Positions 6,126 through 7,380 of a stretch of DNA of 7,380 bases are shown here, in pieces. Source of the DNA: Streptomyces speibonae (GTDB taxonomy: Bacteria > Actinomycetota > Actinomycetes > Streptomycetales > Streptomycetaceae); the NCBI GenBank assembly GCA_000715605.1, contig KL568583.1, positions 49,829 to 57,208 of the forward strand, in the 5' to 3' direction. The position numbers were made by a program, and so were the translations under genes. The notes beneath the pieces were generated by a model, which saw nothing but the letters and a program-made list of their open reading frames with translations, did no database searches and had not been told where the DNA came from. The first letter of the stretch is position 1, and every line of letters begins with the position of its first letter.

Positions 6126-6231
6126 AAAACCGTCCCCCGTGTCATACCCGAGCAGTACGCGCGGTTGGGCCCGCGGGCTGACGCTTCCGGCCGCCGGATT
6201 TGGTCAGATGGACCACGACGGACAACACCAC

Positions 6232-6253
6232 TTCTCACCGGTTCGGGTGAGAA
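6232..6253. promoter_or_regulatory. 8-bp perfect inverted repeat upstream of the LolA-like gene
   Basis: TTCTCACC (6232-6239) and GGTGAGAA (6246-6253) flank the 6-nt spacer GGTTCG, 69 nt before the ATG at 6322. It could be an operator for a dimeric repressor or a hairpin in the 5' leader. No U-tract follows, so it is not a typical terminator, and I do not recognise a known regulator's consensus. I see no convincing promoter hexamers between 6126 and 6310. Confidence 0.45.
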
Positions 6254-6321
6254 TGGCGGCTCAGGGCGAGACTGGTGCGAGGACACGAGACGGAAGCCGC
6301 CGCCGACCACGGAGGGCACAC

Positions 6322-7380
6322 ATGGCACCGTACGATTCCGAGAACACGACGGCCGCGGGGGAGGCGGAGGCCGACGAGCGGCGCACGATGCGGCGCAGGG
6401 CCGCGCGCTACGTCGTCCCGGTCACGGTCATGGGAGTGGCGGCCGCCACCATCGGGCTCGTTCCCGCGATCGCCAGCTCCGGCGACCCCGACCTGCCGGA
6501 GATCACCGCCGCGGAGCTCATCGAGAGGATCGCGGAGTCGGACGTCGAGCAGCTGTCCGGCACCGTGAAGATCACCACGGACCTCGGGCTGCCGGACCTC
6601 GGCGGCCTGGAGAGCGGCTTTTTGTCCCAGGCGGCGGGCCAGGGCGAGGAGGGCGGCTCCTCGGCCGACCCGTCCGCCAGGCTCGTCGAACTGGCGTCCG
6701 GCACGCACACGCTGCGGGTCGCCGCCGACGGCCCCGAACGGCAGAAGGTCTCGCTCCTGGAGGACGCCGCCGAGTACAGCCTGATCCGCAACGGCACGGA
6801 CGTCTGGGGCTACGACAGCGAGTCCAACGAGGTCTACCACGGCACCGTCGAGGAGTCCGGCGAGGAGCGGGAGCAGCAGCCCCCGGCCACCCCGAAGGAC
6901 TGGGCCGAGGAGGCGCTGAAGTCGGTCGACGACACCACGTCCGTGACCGTCGACGGCACCGCCCAGGTGGCCGGCCGGGACGCCTACCGGCTGGTCGTCG
7001 AGCCCAAGCAGTCCGGCACCACGGTCGGCGCGATCAGCATCGCGGTCGACCACGAGACCGGCATGCCGCTGAAGTTCACGCTCACCCCGGCGAGCGGCGG
7101 CGCCGCCGTCGTGGACGTCGGCTTCACCAAGGTGAGCTTCGACCGGCCGGCCGCCTCGGCCTTCGAGTTCACCCCGCCCAAGGGCGCCGAGGTGACCGAG
7201 GCCGACGAGGCGGAGGGCGCCCGGGAGCACTCCGAGAAGCGCGGGAACGCTCCCAAGTCGGAGGAGGACCTGGCCAAGGGCGCCGACGGGCCGTCGGTGC
7301 TCGGCGAGGGCTGGAACTCCATCGCCACCTTCGACACCGGCGGCGAGGGCGGCCTGCCCACCGATGAGGCGGGCGGCGAC
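6322..7380 (+). CDS. LolA/RseB-like extracytoplasmic protein, 3' end outside window
   Basis: Reads 353 codons from ATG 6322 to the window edge with no stop. An acidic N-terminus and an Arg cluster (R20-R29, including RRR 24-26) precede a hydrophobic segment YVVPVTVMGVAAATIGLVPA (30-49). This is either an uncleaved anchor or a signal peptide with the possible cleavage AIASS near 51. The exported part begins ITAAELIERIAESDVEQLSGTVKITTDLG and shows the beta-rich layout of the LolA/DUF2092/RseB-MucB superfamily: an opening helix, a GTV strand, LRVAADGPERQKVSLLE, then WGYDSESNEVYHG, and later GRDAYRLVVEPK and ISIAVDHETGMPLKFTL. The C-terminal visible part is Glu/Lys/Gly-rich. GGAGGG at 6311-6316 is a good SD. 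The family binds lipids or lipidated ligands, or senses envelope stress; the role in Gram-positives is not established. Streptomycete relatives often sit beside ABC transporter genes, which would lie to the right. Confidence 0.85.
   Translation, partial: MAPYDSENTTAAGEAEADERRTMRRRAARYVVPVTVMGVAAATIGLVPAIASSGDPDLPEITAAELIERIAESDVEQLSGTVKITTDLGLPDLGGLESGFLSQAAGQGEEGGSSADPSARLVELASGTHTLRVAADGPERQKVSLLEDAAEYSLIRNGTDVWGYDSESNEVYHGTVEESGEEREQQPPATPKDWAEEALKSVDDTTSVTVDGTAQVAGRDAYRLVVEPKQSGTTVGAISIAVDHETGMPLKFTLTPASGGAAVVDVGFTKVSFDRPAASAFEFTPPKGAEVTEADEAEGAREHSEKRGNAPKSEEDLAKGADGPSVLGEGWNSIATFDTGGEGGLPTDEAGGD

Noticed and set aside
6169..6178. GCCCGCGGGC palindrome
   Set aside because: Ten-base GC palindromes are common by chance at this base composition, and it has no loop or context.
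6201..6215. TGGTC-N5-GACCA dyad resembling a DasR/GntR operator
   Set aside because: The half-sites match, but the spacing is 5 nt instead of the 2 nt of the TGGTCTAGACCA-type site, so it is probably not a functional match.
4759..7367. Long open frames antisense to the polyprenyl synthase gene, and both antisense to and shifted within the LolA-like gene
   Set aside because: The opposing frames carry complete motifs (two Asp-rich motifs) or a signal segment and LolA-like layout, with proper start sites. The shadows have none of these.
1..7380. CRISPR arrays, tRNA or rRNA genes, insertion sequences, attachment sites
   Set aside because: No spaced direct repeats, no tRNA-like cloverleaf and no transposase or integrase motifs were seen by eye on either strand.

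Overview
This window comes from a high-GC actinobacterium, almost certainly Streptomyces or a close relative. The evidence is strong G/C bias at third codon positions, GTG starts, an all-trans polyprenyl synthase of the menaquinone type, a secreted SLT-domain wall hydrolase, and a leader that reads as a ydaO-type cyclic di-AMP riboswitch, a pairing well known from streptomycetes.

Layout. (1) Positions 1-2815, minus strand: a compact three-gene operon. In transcription order it encodes a CelD/BcsL-type GNAT protein, a family 2 glycosyltransferase with an unassigned N-terminal extension, and a polysaccharide deacetylase whose 3' end lies beyond the window. The gaps are 19 bp and then a 4-bp ATGA overlap. 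The set looks like a module that builds or modifies a cell-surface glycan. (2) Positions 2816-3023: a short divergent promoter region with a 9-bp long-range inverted repeat and an internal hairpin. (3) Positions 3024-3908, plus strand: a Cof-type HAD phosphatase with no Shine-Dalgarno sequence, possibly translated from a leaderless mRNA. (4) Positions 3860-4360, minus strand: a small secreted SLT-fold lytic transglycosylase. Its 3' end overlaps the HAD gene convergently by 49 bp. Its leader (about 4369-4560) carries the riboswitch, with a plausible promoter just upstream. (5) Positions 4620-5057: a gene-poor intergenic stretch. (6) Positions 5071-6081, plus strand: a long-chain polyprenyl diphosphate synthase, followed by a terminator-like hairpin. 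(7) Positions 6322 to the right edge, plus strand: a membrane-anchored or secreted LolA/RseB-like protein, open at the window edge.

Functionally the window is dominated by the cell envelope: glycan assembly and deacetylation, peptidoglycan cleavage under likely c-di-AMP control, isoprenoid chain synthesis (respiratory quinone or lipid-carrier supply) and an extracytoplasmic LolA-like protein. The most informative detail is in the SLT leader. The only ribosome-binding sequence (GGAGAG) can pair perfectly with CTCTCC inside the aptamer, where this riboswitch class is recalled to form a 3' pseudoknot, and there is no room for a separate terminator. This suggests direct control of translation initiation. 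I did not find a clearly new multi-gene system. The glycan operon and the SD-in-pseudoknot architecture are the best leads.
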